Origin: Ignavibacteriaceae bacterium
GTDB lineage: Bacteria; Bacteroidota; Ignavibacteria; Ignavibacteriales; Ignavibacteriaceae
Length of the DNA: 64,000 nucleotides
Direction: 5' to 3'
Assembly (NCBI GenBank): GCA_008933765.1
Contig: WBUK01000001.1
Coordinates: 344,801-408,800 of the forward strand
The position numbers and the translations under genes were made by a program. The first letter of the stretch is position 1; every line of letters starts with the position of its first letter. Of the stretch, positions 33,424 to 41,557 are shown in pieces. The notes beneath the pieces are model-generated. The model ran no database searches and was not told where the DNA came from. It saw nothing but the letters and a program-made list of their open reading frames with translations.

Positions 33424-34663
33424 GATGATAAGGTTATTATTTTTTCTTTTTTTACTCGGTGTATCTTTTATTTCCACAACACCGGGGAAAACGCTTGTTG
33501 TCCAACCAAACGGTAAATTCAAGTCATTAGCCACAGCACTTGAAGCAGCAGCGGATTACGATACGATAATCGTGAAATCGGGAAAATATAAAACAAACAA
33601 CCTGATTATCGAGAAATCAGTTACTATTATTGGAGAGGGTCTGCCGGTGTTCGACGCTGCCGGTAAAGGTTCCGTGCTGATCGTCAGATCCTCTTTCGTT
33701 ACTCTTAAAGGATTAAAAATTATAAATTCTGAATATAGTTTCAGAACCGACTTTGCCGGCGTACGGCTTGAAGATGTATCAAATTGCACCATTTCCGACA
33801 ACCAGTTCTATAACAATTTCTTCGGTCTGTATCTTCAAAGAACTAACGATATTGTTGTTACGGGCAACAACATCCTCTCTTTCGCTACTGCACAGGCTTC
33901 TTCCGGAAACGGGATTCACCTCTGGTATTGCAAAAATACCATTATTAACGGCAATACTATTGCAGGGCACCGGGACGGCATTTACCTTGAGTTTAGTTCA
34001 AAAAATGACATTTTCGGAAATGTTGCCAAAAGAAACCTTAGGTATGGGCTACATTTTATGTTCGCCGACAGCAGCGTCTATTACAATAATAAATTCTTCA
34101 AGAACGCTGCAGGTGTTGCTGTTATGTACTCGGAATTTATTGATATGCACAACAACTTGTTTTTTGACAATAAAGGCACTTCTTCATACGGGTTGTTGTT
34201 AAAAGAGATAAGAAGATCTGTTATCTCAGGGAACAAGTTTATTGAAAATACTAAAGGAATCTTCCTTGAAGCTTCCGACAAAATCACTCTGAAAAACAAC
34301 CTTTTTCAGAAAAACGGGTGGGCTATTCTGCTGATGTCTAACTCGATGGAAAACAACTTCGAAAGAAACACTTTTATCGGGAACAACTTCGATGTCGCAA
34401 CCAATTCTTCGCAAAATTATAACACTTTTACAATGAATTATTGGGATAATTATGAAGGCTACGACCTGAACAAAGATGGCTACGGTGATGTGCCCTTTCA
34501 CCCGGTTTCTCTTTTTTCTGTTGTGGTTACTGAATATAAACCGACTCTGATTCTTATGAGAGGTCTGTTTACCAGATTGTTAGACATAGCGGAGAGGGTT
34601 TTCCCTTCCCTAACGCCGAAACAACTTATAGACGAAAAACCTGCAATGAAACGAACTGTATGA
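33416..34663 (+). CDS. nosD: NosD periplasmic copper-processing protein
   Basis: 415 residues: a signal peptide (about 1-22), then a right-handed parallel beta-helix with many NosD/CASH repeats (such as 'NTIINGNTIAGHRDGIYLEFSSKNDIFGN', shown in two halves on either side of RDGIYLE, and 'GIFLEASDKITLKNN'). The family C-terminal block 'MNYWDNYEGYDLNKDGYGD' is present. Together with the ABC pair NosFY it is required for CuZ maturation. It overlaps nosF by 4 bp. Confidence 0.93.
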   Translation: MIKMIRLLFFLFLLGVSFISTTPGKTLVVQPNGKFKSLATALEAAADYDTIIVKSGKYKTNNLIIEKSVTIIGEGLPVFDAAGKGSVLIVRSSFVTLKGLKIINSEYSFRTDFAGVRLEDVSNCTISDNQFYNNFFGLYLQRTNDIVVTGNNILSFATAQASSGNGIHLWYCKNTIINGNTIAGHRDGIYLEFSSKNDIFGNVAKRNLRYGLHFMFADSSVYYNNKFFKNAAGVAVMYSEFIDMHNNLFFDNKGTSSYGLLLKEIRRSVISGNKFIENTKGIFLEASDKITLKNNLFQKNGWAILLMSNSMENNFERNTFIGNNFDVATNSSQNYNTFTMNYWDNYEGYDLNKDGYGDVPFHPVSLFSVVVTEYKPTLILMRGLFTRLLDIAERVFPSLTPKQLIDEKPAMKRTV

Positions 34664-35382
34664 TTAATGTATCAAACCTTACTAAAAAATATAAAAAACT
34701 AACTGCTCTGGATTCCGTTTCCGTTAAAATCACCGAAGGTGTGGTTACTGCTATCGTGGGACCTAACGGCTCGGGCAAAACTACTTTTTTGAAATCAATT
34801 CTCGGCTTAGTTATTCCGGAAAATGGTTCAATCGACCTGAACGGTACGAGCATTTTTCACAATAACGACTTCAAAAGAATGACGGGATACCTGCCGCAGA
34901 TTCATGGGTTTCCCTCGAATTTAACCGTGAAAGAATCGGTGCAACTTCTGAAAAACTTAAGAGATGATGTATCCGACCATGACATGGAACTTTACCGGAA
35001 ATTCGGCCTGAACGAGCATGAAAACAAACTTATTAAACAACTTTCGGGCGGAACGCTGCAGAAACTTTCCGCTTCGATTGCCTTTATGTTTCGTCCTAAA
35101 TTTTTAATTCTCGACGAGCCAACTGCTTCGCTCGACCCATGGGCTTCCAACATTTTCAAAGAGAAGGTACAGGCAGTTAACCGCGAGGGAGTTTCCGTTC
35201 TGCTCACTTCCCACATAATGTCGGAAGTTGAAGAAATGGCTGATGAAATAATCTTCATTCTCGAAGGAAAAATAAGGTATCATGGTGGTGTTGAAGAACT
35301 TATGTCAACCTACGAAACCCCAACGCTTGAAAAAGCTATCGCCGGGATTATGGGAAAGGAACTTAAGCTTTGCACAATCTGA
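34660..35382 (+). CDS. nosF: NosF ABC transporter ATPase
   Basis: 240 residues with all ABC motifs: Walker A GPNGSGKTT (about 31-39), Q-loop LPQIHGF, signature LSGGTLQKL (about 128), Walker B FLILDEPTAS (about 147) and switch His in LTSHIMSE. Forms the NosDFY complex that handles copper or sulfur for NosZ. The 3' end overlaps nosY by 13 bp. Confidence 0.93.
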   Translation: MINVSNLTKKYKKLTALDSVSVKITEGVVTAIVGPNGSGKTTFLKSILGLVIPENGSIDLNGTSIFHNNDFKRMTGYLPQIHGFPSNLTVKESVQLLKNLRDDVSDHDMELYRKFGLNEHENKLIKQLSGGTLQKLSASIAFMFRPKFLILDEPTASLDPWASNIFKEKVQAVNREGVSVLLTSHIMSEVEEMADEIIFILEGKIRYHGGVEELMSTYETPTLEKAIAGIMGKELKLCTI

Positions 35383-36161
35383 AAAAAATTATAAACTACC
35401 AGTTGCGCGATGCCTTTCGCTCGAAATTGGTGATTTTTTACTTTTTGTTCTTCCTTGTTTTCACCTCGTTGATGTTTCGTTTTATCGGCGAAACATCGGG
35501 GGTAATCACAAATATTCTGAACATTAATGTGTCGTTTGTGCCGCTTTTAACTCTGTTGTATGGCACAACATTTTTCTACAACAGCCGTGGCTATATCCTG
35601 TTTATGCTCACGCAGCCGGTGCGCCGAACCGACCTCTTCCTCGGGATTTGGGGAGGTGTCGCTATTCCATTAGTGCTTGCACAGTTAGTCGGGGTGTTGC
35701 TTCCTTTCATTTTCTTTTCAAGGCTGACGGGCGATGCCATTGTGCCGCTTATTTCGCTTCTGGTTACCGGTTCTTTTATCGTTACTGTGTTTTTAGCGTT
35801 GGCTTTTTTCGTCGCTGTTTGGCAGGATGATAAAGCAAAAGGCTTCGGAGTTGCGATTACGGTTTGGTTCCTGATGGCTTTGTTGTATGATGGGTTTATA
35901 CTTGCTATTTCAATATTTTTTGCAGACTATCCGCTGGAAACCCCATTGTTGATAATTTCAACGCTTAACCCGATTGACCTGGCACGAATTTTCTGCCTGA
36001 TACACATGGATGCCTCGGCGCTAATGGGCTATACAGGTGCGGTTTTCAAAAGTTATCTGCAATCAACCGCCGGCTCTATTGTGGCTATTGTTGCTTTGTT
36101 GCTGTGGACTTCAATTCCGCTGACACTAAGCGTGCTTAAATTTAAAAAGAAGGATCTTTAA
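35370..36161 (+). CDS. nosY: NosY ABC transporter permease
   Basis: 263 residues, six predicted TM segments (about 18-40, 52-72, 100-125, 135-160, 168-190, 235-255). The start is a TTG at 35370, the only in-frame choice consistent with the family N-terminus (LKKIINYQLRDAFRSKL); it overlaps nosF by 13 bp, suggesting coupling. Membrane partner of NosF in the NosDFY maturation complex. Confidence 0.9.
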   Translation: MHNLKKIINYQLRDAFRSKLVIFYFLFFLVFTSLMFRFIGETSGVITNILNINVSFVPLLTLLYGTTFFYNSRGYILFMLTQPVRRTDLFLGIWGGVAIPLVLAQLVGVLLPFIFFSRLTGDAIVPLISLLVTGSFIVTVFLALAFFVAVWQDDKAKGFGVAITVWFLMALLYDGFILAISIFFADYPLETPLLIISTLNPIDLARIFCLIHMDASALMGYTGAVFKSYLQSTAGSIVAIVALLLWTSIPLTLSVLKFKKKDL

Positions 36162-36167
36162 CCTTAA

Positions 36168-36656
36168 ATGATCTTTTCGAAAAAATGTGAATACGGGCTT
36201 CAGACCGTTCTTCTGCTTTCAACACTGCCGTATGGCACTACTATCTCCTCGGGTGAGATTTCGTGTACCCTCTCTATTCCGAAAGAGTTCACGGGGAAGG
36301 TTATGCAGGAGCTTTCGGCTGCAGGTATTATTGATTCGAAAAGAGGTAATCGCGGCGGGTTTGGATTGGTTATGCCACCTTCCCGGATTAAACTTCTGAG
36401 CATTGTTGACGCTCTCGACGGGTTGGATTTATTCAACTTTTGTGTACTTGGGTTCAAAAGATGCAACCCCGATAACCCATGCCCTCTGCACCACGAGTGG
36501 GACGAACTTAGAGAGCGCTTATATACACTGTTAGCTGAAACAAGCTTAGAAGATGTGAAGGAAAGATCCATCAAAAAGATTGAAAATTTGTTTTACGACG
36601 CTATGAAAATGCAGTCAAATGAAAAGGCGGAAGCCCGGTTCACGGCAGGAAAATGA
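36168..36656 (+). CDS. Rrf2-family transcriptional regulator (NsrR-like, Fe-S type)
   Basis: 162 residues. A winged helix-turn-helix covers about 1-75 (FSKKCEYGLQTVLLLS; wing KRGNRGGFGLV). Three cysteines in FNFCVLGFKRCNPDNPCPLHH (C-x6-C-x5-C, near residues 90-105) fit the cluster-binding loop of Rrf2 regulators such as NsrR or IscR. Located 6 bp after nosY and before the DUF2249 and oxidase-like genes. I infer a nitric oxide or redox sensor of this locus. NsrR identity is not proven. Confidence 0.82.
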   Translation: MIFSKKCEYGLQTVLLLSTLPYGTTISSGEISCTLSIPKEFTGKVMQELSAAGIIDSKRGNRGGFGLVMPPSRIKLLSIVDALDGLDLFNFCVLGFKRCNPDNPCPLHHEWDELRERLYTLLAETSLEDVKERSIKKIENLFYDAMKMQSNEKAEARFTAGK

Positions 36657-36706
36657 TTTTTATTTGTAAAGTTATTTAACGAACTAAACGATTTATAGGT
36701 TATGTA

Positions 36707-37246
36707 ATGGATGAAGATAAAATTAAACAATTTATCGCTGAAACTGAAAAAGTTACGCTTGATGTCAGAGCCTCGATGAAACAAGGGTTAGACCCCTTCA
36801 GAATTATTATGAGTGCCGTCGGAAAACTTAGAGAAGGCAACATCTTCCACCTCATCAACGGATTTGAACCTCGACCACTATACAGCGTGATGAGAAAAAG
36901 AGGATACGACCACTATACAGAAAAAGTGGATGGTGTTTATAATGTCTATTTTTTCAAGTCAGATGAAGTCCAAAGAAAAAGAGACGAAAGCGAGAAAAAT
37001 CAACCCAAATTTATCCCGCCGAAAAGAGTTGTTGAAATTGATGTAAGAGGGATGGAACCTCCGCAACCAATGATGACTATACTCGCCAAATTAGAAGAAC
37101 TCGATGGTGAATCGATGCTCCTCGTTCACCACCACAGAGAGCCGATGATGCTTTATGACAAATTGGAAGAGATTGGTTGGGAAGGATTTGCCAACAAGAT
37201 CGAAGAAGATTATTATAAGGTTATGATCACAAAAAAGGCGAAGTAA
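36707..37246 (+). CDS. DUF2249 domain protein
   Basis: 179 residues with two related halves. The second, about residues 105-178, has the DUF2249 pattern 'IDVRGMEPPQPMMTILAKLEEL' and 'LLVHHHREPMMLYDKLEEIGW'. The first half has a similar 'NIFHLINGFEPRPLYSVMRKRGY'. DUF2249 proteins are small SirA/TusA-like fold proteins commonly found with NO-related and denitrification genes. Biochemical function unknown. The next gene follows immediately after its stop. Confidence 0.82.
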   Translation: MDEDKIKQFIAETEKVTLDVRASMKQGLDPFRIIMSAVGKLREGNIFHLINGFEPRPLYSVMRKRGYDHYTEKVDGVYNVYFFKSDEVQRKRDESEKNQPKFIPPKRVVEIDVRGMEPPQPMMTILAKLEELDGESMLLVHHHREPMMLYDKLEEIGWEGFANKIEEDYYKVMITKKAK

Positions 37247-38539
37247 TTGGCAAAAGGAATAAATATTTTCATGTCTCCCTCATTTAAATTAATTTCGTTA
37301 CACTTTTTCTCAGCAATTTTATCCCTGCTGGCAGCAGTTGTGTTGATGATGGTGAGCTACCAGGGTCTGTTCTGGAACCATTTCTCCCCTGTTATTCTTG
37401 CAGTTACTCACCTTATGGTACTCGGCTGGATTGCCTTCACCATATTTGGCGCAATGTTTCAACTGACGCCCGTGGTGCTTCAAACCCCACTTTGGTCCGA
37501 AAAACTCGGTTTCGTTCAATACGGTTTTCACCTTATTGGGCTTGTGTTGCTGATATATTCTTTCTATATTTTTGCATTCAACTGGATTACAGTTATAGGC
37601 GGCAGTTTGTTATTAATTGCCGTTGTTTTGTTTATTATAAACAATTCGATGACGATATACGGCGCAAAAGAGAACAATATCACCGGTGTTTTTATGATTG
37701 CCGGCAACATCTATCTCTTCTTAACCGTGGTTATGGGGTTAATGCTTGCAATCAACCAATTCTATAACTATTTGCCCGGCAACCATCTGAAGCTGCTTAC
37801 AGTTCATGCACACCTTGGTATGGCCGGCTGGATCGGTATGATTATCTGCGGGGTTTCCGTTAAACTGATTCCGATGTTCAATCTTTCACACGGCTTCTCT
37901 TTCAAACCAACCTGGGTGGTCTTTTATGTTTTGAATGTTGGAATTGTCGGTTTCTCTCTTTCCCGTTTCTTCGGATTTGATTCAACCGGCGACTACATCT
38001 TCATCCCGGTTATTGCCGTAGCCTTTCTGATATTTTTCTATCAGATTTTGATGATCATTAAACACCGCCTGAAAAAACAGATGGACCTCGGCATTAAAAT
38101 CTCCCTTTTTGGTTACTCAACGCTTGTAGTTGCCACACTGGTAGGAGTTGCACTCCTGTTTGTAGCAAATTACACAATTGACGATAAATCAATCGATTTG
38201 GCTGTAATCTACGGTTTTATTTTGATTTTCGGATTTTTCAGCCAGCTGATCATGGGGCAATTGTACAAGATCGTCCCCTTTCTTATCTGGCTGCACTATT
38301 ACAGCAAATTAGTCGGTAAGCAGAAAGTGCCGTTAACTAAAGACCTGATAAACAAAGATTTTTCACGGGCACAGTATTACCTTACCAATTCATCGAATTT
38401 TGTTGTGCTTGCGGGTTTTGTTTTTCAGATTGGCGAAGTGTTGCTCGCCGGTTTGGGGCTTTATCTTGCAGGTGCAATTTTGTTCGCTATGTCTATTGCA
38501 CAAACTTATGTCAGGAAAACTGAAGATGATCTCAAGTGA
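37247..38539 (+). CDS. Haem-copper-oxidase-like / NnrS-like multi-TM protein
   Basis: 430 residues, about 12 TM segments. Two internal copies of a motif occur: THLMVLGWIAFTIFGAMFQL (about 47-66) and AHLGMAGWIGMIICGVSVKL (about 191-210), both H-L-x3-GWI...G..., followed by TPV or IPMF. The His residues could bind haem. The HH pair expected for CuB in classical oxidases and NO reductases was not found. It may start at TTG 37247, directly after the preceding stop, or ATG 37271. Context points to NO handling or sensing; activity unknown. Confidence 0.6.
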   Translation: MAKGINIFMSPSFKLISLHFFSAILSLLAAVVLMMVSYQGLFWNHFSPVILAVTHLMVLGWIAFTIFGAMFQLTPVVLQTPLWSEKLGFVQYGFHLIGLVLLIYSFYIFAFNWITVIGGSLLLIAVVLFIINNSMTIYGAKENNITGVFMIAGNIYLFLTVVMGLMLAINQFYNYLPGNHLKLLTVHAHLGMAGWIGMIICGVSVKLIPMFNLSHGFSFKPTWVVFYVLNVGIVGFSLSRFFGFDSTGDYIFIPVIAVAFLIFFYQILMIIKHRLKKQMDLGIKISLFGYSTLVVATLVGVALLFVANYTIDDKSIDLAVIYGFILIFGFFSQLIMGQLYKIVPFLIWLHYYSKLVGKQKVPLTKDLINKDFSRAQYYLTNSSNFVVLAGFVFQIGEVLLAGLGLYLAGAILFAMSIAQTYVRKTEDDLK

Positions 38540-38834
38540 ACAAGTATTAGAAAAACTTTCGTATGTTATCGACCCCGAGCTTGGTTTGAACATCGTCGAG
38601 ATGGGGTTAGTGTATGAAACAATAATTAAAGAAGATGTTATTTTGGTTAAAATGACTCTTACAACTCCGGGTTGCCCAATGCACGACACAATAGTTACCA
38701 ATGCAGAAAAAACGCTGCAAAGAGCGTTCCCACAATATCGGATTTTTATTGATCTTGTATGGGAACCGGCATGGACACCCGAAGCCCTTTCACCCGAAGC
38801 CAAGAAAAAAATCTATTACGGCGAAGATGAGTGA
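38526..38834 (+). CDS. MIP18/DUF59-family Fe-S or metal assembly factor
   Basis: 103 residues from ATG 38526 (MISSEQVLEKLSYVIDPELG), preceded by AGGA at good spacing; it overlaps the end of the oxidase-like gene by 14 bp. Family motifs: DPELGLNIVEMGLVY (about 16-30), the conserved Cys in LTTPGCPMHD (about 54) and 'DLVWEPAWTPEAL'. Such proteins help load Fe-S clusters. Here it probably serves the Rrf2 regulator or another metal protein of this module. It is a paralogue of the SufT-like gene at 40778. Confidence 0.88.
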   Translation: MISSEQVLEKLSYVIDPELGLNIVEMGLVYETIIKEDVILVKMTLTTPGCPMHDTIVTNAEKTLQRAFPQYRIFIDLVWEPAWTPEALSPEAKKKIYYGEDE

Positions 38835-38872
38835 AATGGCGAATTAACAAAATAAAATAAAAGGAATAAATC

Positions 38873-39190
38873 ATGAGTAAAACTGATCTTTATGGCAAAC
38901 TTTCAGACCTGATAACTTATTCTGAAGCATCGATAGTCAGCCGGCAATTAATTAAAAACCCTGCCGGTAATGTTACATACTTTGCTTATGATAAAGATGA
39001 AAACCTGTCTGAACACACTTCACCGTACGATGCTTTGGTTATCGTTGTTGAAGGAAAAATGGAAGTTAAGATTGCGGGTGAACCGCACATTCTCGAAGCC
39101 GGTATGATTATTAAACTTCCGGCAAATGTGCCACACGCTCTCTGGGCTTTAGAGCCTTCCAAAAAACTTTTAGTTATGATTAGAGGATAA
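38873..39190 (+). CDS. Small cupin-domain protein
   Basis: 105 residues, a single cupin barrel with G-rich turn 'EGKMEVKIAGEPHILEAGMI' and 'LPANVPHALWAL'. A metal site may use the His residues of 'EHTSPYDAL' and 'PHAL'. It is the last gene before a strong terminator, so it belongs to the nos-linked module. Cupins of this sort are often seen with NO and anaerobic regulation genes; function unknown. Confidence 0.85.
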   Translation: MSKTDLYGKLSDLITYSEASIVSRQLIKNPAGNVTYFAYDKDENLSEHTSPYDALVIVVEGKMEVKIAGEPHILEAGMIIKLPANVPHALWALEPSKKLLVMIRG

Positions 39191-39341
39191 TAAATTACTC
39201 TTAAACGGATTCTTTTTACCGGCTAAAACTCTGTTTCTACGAAAGAATAGAATTGTTGTTTTAAGTTATTAATTACTGAGTCCGTTCCATAAATTCCATT
39301 GTCGGAATAATTTAATTTCTAAAAGCTCCTACTAAATAATT

Positions 39342-39385
39342 AAAGCGGCTTCCGCACTTAAAATTGCAGATAGCCGCTTTTTTTT
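39342..39385 (+). terminator. Intrinsic terminator closing the nos-linked operon
   Basis: Stem AAAGCGGCT (39342-39350) with AGCCGCTTT (39372-39380), 21-nt loop, followed by a run of eight T. Confidence 0.85.
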
Positions 39386-39439
39386 GTCTTAAAATTTATA
39401 AATGACATTCTTGAAAGGTAAATGGCAGAGACAAAAAAA

Positions 39440-39555
39440 TTGCAGGGATGAAAAAAAACTACAAGGATGAAGGAAAGTGTGGTGAGGAAGAAAACTACCG
39501 GGATGAAAGATATAATAGTAATGAAGAAAACTACCGGGATGAAAAAAAACAGCGG
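39440..39555. repeat. Imperfect repeats of AAAACTACCGGGATGAA
   Basis: Related words occur at about 39440, 39456, 39490 and 39526 with irregular spacing (16-36 bp), between the nos-linked operon terminator and the Rrf2 gene of the SUF locus. Non-coding. Confidence 0.55.
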
Positions 39556-39567
39556 AAGATACTAAAC

Positions 39568-40077
39568 TTATTTAAGCCCCAATGAAACTTTAATATCTTT
39601 TACGGCACGAAAAGCTTCCAGTGAATCATCAACCATGACGGAAAGCTTATCGGCAGTTTCCTGTTCATTTTTCATCAGATCTGCAAGCGTGGTTTGTTGC
39701 AGCACTCCGTCAACAACGCGCTGAACCATCGTCCAAAGCGAGCGAACCGAACAATCAATTTCATGCGCACAGGAATCAACCAACCCGGCGTGATCAGCAC
39801 AAAACGAATCATCAAATAACCTACCGCCAAGATCGTTCACCACATCAGCAATTATTATGTTTCCCGGCGTACGGGCAAGTTTATACCCCCCTTTATGTCC
39901 CCTTTCCGATTCAATGAAACCACCCATCCTCAAAATACGAAGCAGTTTCGCAGTGTTGGAGTTCCCCAACCCCTCGGCAGTTGAAAGTTCGGGTATAGTC
40001 ATCCCCTCGGGACCTGATTCCTTAGCTATCCGGAGCAAAAGCCGTAAACCGTATTCTTCCTGAGCACTAAATTTCAT
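39568..40077 (-). CDS. Rrf2-family regulator (IscR/SufR-like)
   Basis: 169 residues. A winged HTH at the N-terminus (FSAQEEYGLRLLLRIAKE; wing ERGHKGGYKLA). Cysteines in SFCADHAGLVDSCAHEIDCS (C-x9-C-x5-C, near residues 95-112) are suited to an Fe-S cluster. It lies downstream of, and in the same direction as, the suf genes, 110 bp after the bacilliredoxin gene, and is the natural candidate for sensing Fe-S status and controlling sufB. A candidate site is the inverted repeat at 46409-46433. Confidence 0.85.
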   Translation of the reverse strand: MKFSAQEEYGLRLLLRIAKESGPEGMTIPELSTAEGLGNSNTAKLLRILRMGGFIESERGHKGGYKLARTPGNIIIADVVNDLGGRLFDDSFCADHAGLVDSCAHEIDCSVRSLWTMVQRVVDGVLQQTTLADLMKNEQETADKLSVMVDDSLEAFRAVKDIKVSLGLK

Positions 40078-40186
40078 CTTAAAACAAATCGTTAATCAAA
40101 AAATCAAAACTGAAAACAATAACCGTTTAATACAAAGGGTATCTTTTTTTGCAAAAAAAGATACCCCATCGATTATATTCTTTTAA

Positions 40187-40717
40187 TTATCCTTGAAATC
40201 TCGGTATTTTCGAACCGCAAATTCTAAGATACTGTATCTTTTCGAACCGCTCCTGTGGAATTGATGGTCCTTCAGCCGAGCAAAGTTTATCGAAAACGGC
40301 TTTAAGGTCTTCGGATATCTCGTCAGCTTCTCTTCCTTCAATTTCATATCTTGGCATGAAATAGATCAGTTTCCCATCTTTGAAGAGTGCCACGGATGGT
40401 GAAGAAGGGGGAAATCCCGGGATGTACTCACGCAGTTTTTCCACTGCTTCTCTCTCCTGACCGGCGAAAACGGTGTAGAGTTTATCGGGGATCACATTGT
40501 TCTGAAGAGCAAGCGAAATTCCCGGGCGTGCTGTACCTGCTGCACAACCGCAAACAGAATTGATCATATATAAAACTGTTTTACCGGAGTTGTTTTCTAC
40601 TGCTGCTTTTACTTCATCCGGGGTGAATGTTTCTTCAAAACCGACCGCAACCAACTCATCCCTGTAGGGCTGAACTGCTTCGGGGTCGTATAGTGGGGGT
40701 TTCATTGCATTAAACAT
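40187..40717 (-). CDS. Bacilliredoxin (BrxA/BrxB, YphP/YqiW family)
   Basis: 176 residues, thioredoxin-like fold with the family active site CGC in NSVCGCAAGTARPG (near residue 53) and 'PSSPSVALFKDGKLIYFMPRYEIEGR'. Bacilliredoxins remove bacillithiol from protein cysteines. Position inside the SUF locus suggests protection or reduction of Fe-S assembly thiols. The C-terminal about 30 residues extend past the usual family end. Confidence 0.88.
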   Translation of the reverse strand: MFNAMKPPLYDPEAVQPYRDELVAVGFEETFTPDEVKAAVENNSGKTVLYMINSVCGCAAGTARPGISLALQNNVIPDKLYTVFAGQEREAVEKLREYIPGFPPSSPSVALFKDGKLIYFMPRYEIEGREADEISEDLKAVFDKLCSAEGPSIPQERFEKIQYLRICGSKIPRFQG

Positions 40718-40777
40718 TGTTTCTCCTTACGAACTAATGTTTTGTGATTCTCTCTCTGCCCAACGGCAGGTTACTAA

Positions 40778-41098
40778 TTACATAAATCCTAATTCTAACT
40801 GAGCAACATCGCTCATCATGTCCTTATCCCATGGCGGCTCGAATGTTAAGTTAATCTTAACATCGTTAATGCCCTCCACTTCCCTGAGTTTCATTTCCAC
40901 TTCAGCGGGAAGGCTTTCAGCTACGGGGCACATTGGGCTTGTAAGCGTCATCGTAACAATTAGGTTGCCCTCAAGATCAAATTTCAAATGATAAATCAGC
41001 CCCAGTTCCCAAATATCCACGGGAATTTCCGGGTCATACACCGTTTTAATCGTCGCAATAACTCTCTCTTGTAGCTCTTGTATTTCTTCGTTGGTCAC
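40778..41098 (-). CDS. sufT: SufT-like DUF59 Fe-S assembly factor
   Basis: 106 residues. DUF59 motifs 'VYDPEIPVDIWELGLIY' (about 20-36) and 'MTLTSPMCPVAESL' with the conserved Cys (near 62), then 'LTFEPPWDKDMM'. It lies 3 bp after sufU in the SUF operon. Involved in Fe-S cluster maturation, especially of particular client proteins. Confidence 0.92.
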   Translation of the reverse strand: MTNEEIQELQERVIATIKTVYDPEIPVDIWELGLIYHLKFDLEGNLIVTMTLTSPMCPVAESLPAEVEMKLREVEGINDVKINLTFEPPWDKDMMSDVAQLELGFM

Positions 41099-41101
41099 CG
41101 G

Positions 41102-41557
41102 TTACTCCGTACTAACTGCTGTTTGTTGATCGTGAAGTGCGGCGTGCAAAGTGTGCCAGGGCAAGCTTGCACATTTAACCCGCACGGGGAAATCTCTGAC
41201 TCCCTGAAATATGCTAAGTTTCCCGAGTTTTTCAATCTCTTCTTCATCGGTAAGTTTACCTGTAACAAGCTCATGAAATTTTTGGAAAAGAACCTCCGCC
41301 TCTTCAAGCGTTTTTCCTTTAAGTTCCGCAGTCATAATTGAAGCGGAAGATTTGGAAATCGCGCAACCATTCCCTTCAAAAGAAATGTCGCGGATTACAC
41401 CATTCGCCACATCCAAATAGATGTAAACATGGTCACCACACAAAGGGTTAAACCCTTCAGAGTGGTGCGAAGGAAGTTCAATTTTCCTGAAATTTCTCGG
41501 GTTTTTATTATGGTCAATAATAACCTGTTGATATAATTCTTTTAATTCCTCATTCAT
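41102..41557 (-). CDS. sufU: SufU Fe-S assembly sulfurtransferase
   Basis: 151 residues. The three conserved cysteines lie in NPLCGDHV (about 41), GNGCAISKSSASIM (about 66) and VRVKCASLPW (about 128), with Asp43 as the fourth zinc ligand. SufU accepts persulfide sulfur from SufS. It directly adjoins sufS (1-bp overlap) and the last residues are polar and unconserved. Confidence 0.94.
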   Translation of the reverse strand: MNEELKELYQQVIIDHNKNPRNFRKIELPSHHSEGFNPLCGDHVYIYLDVANGVIRDISFEGNGCAISKSSASIMTAELKGKTLEEAEVLFQKFHELVTGKLTDEEEIEKLGKLSIFQGVRDFPVRVKCASLPWHTLHAALHDQQTAVSTE

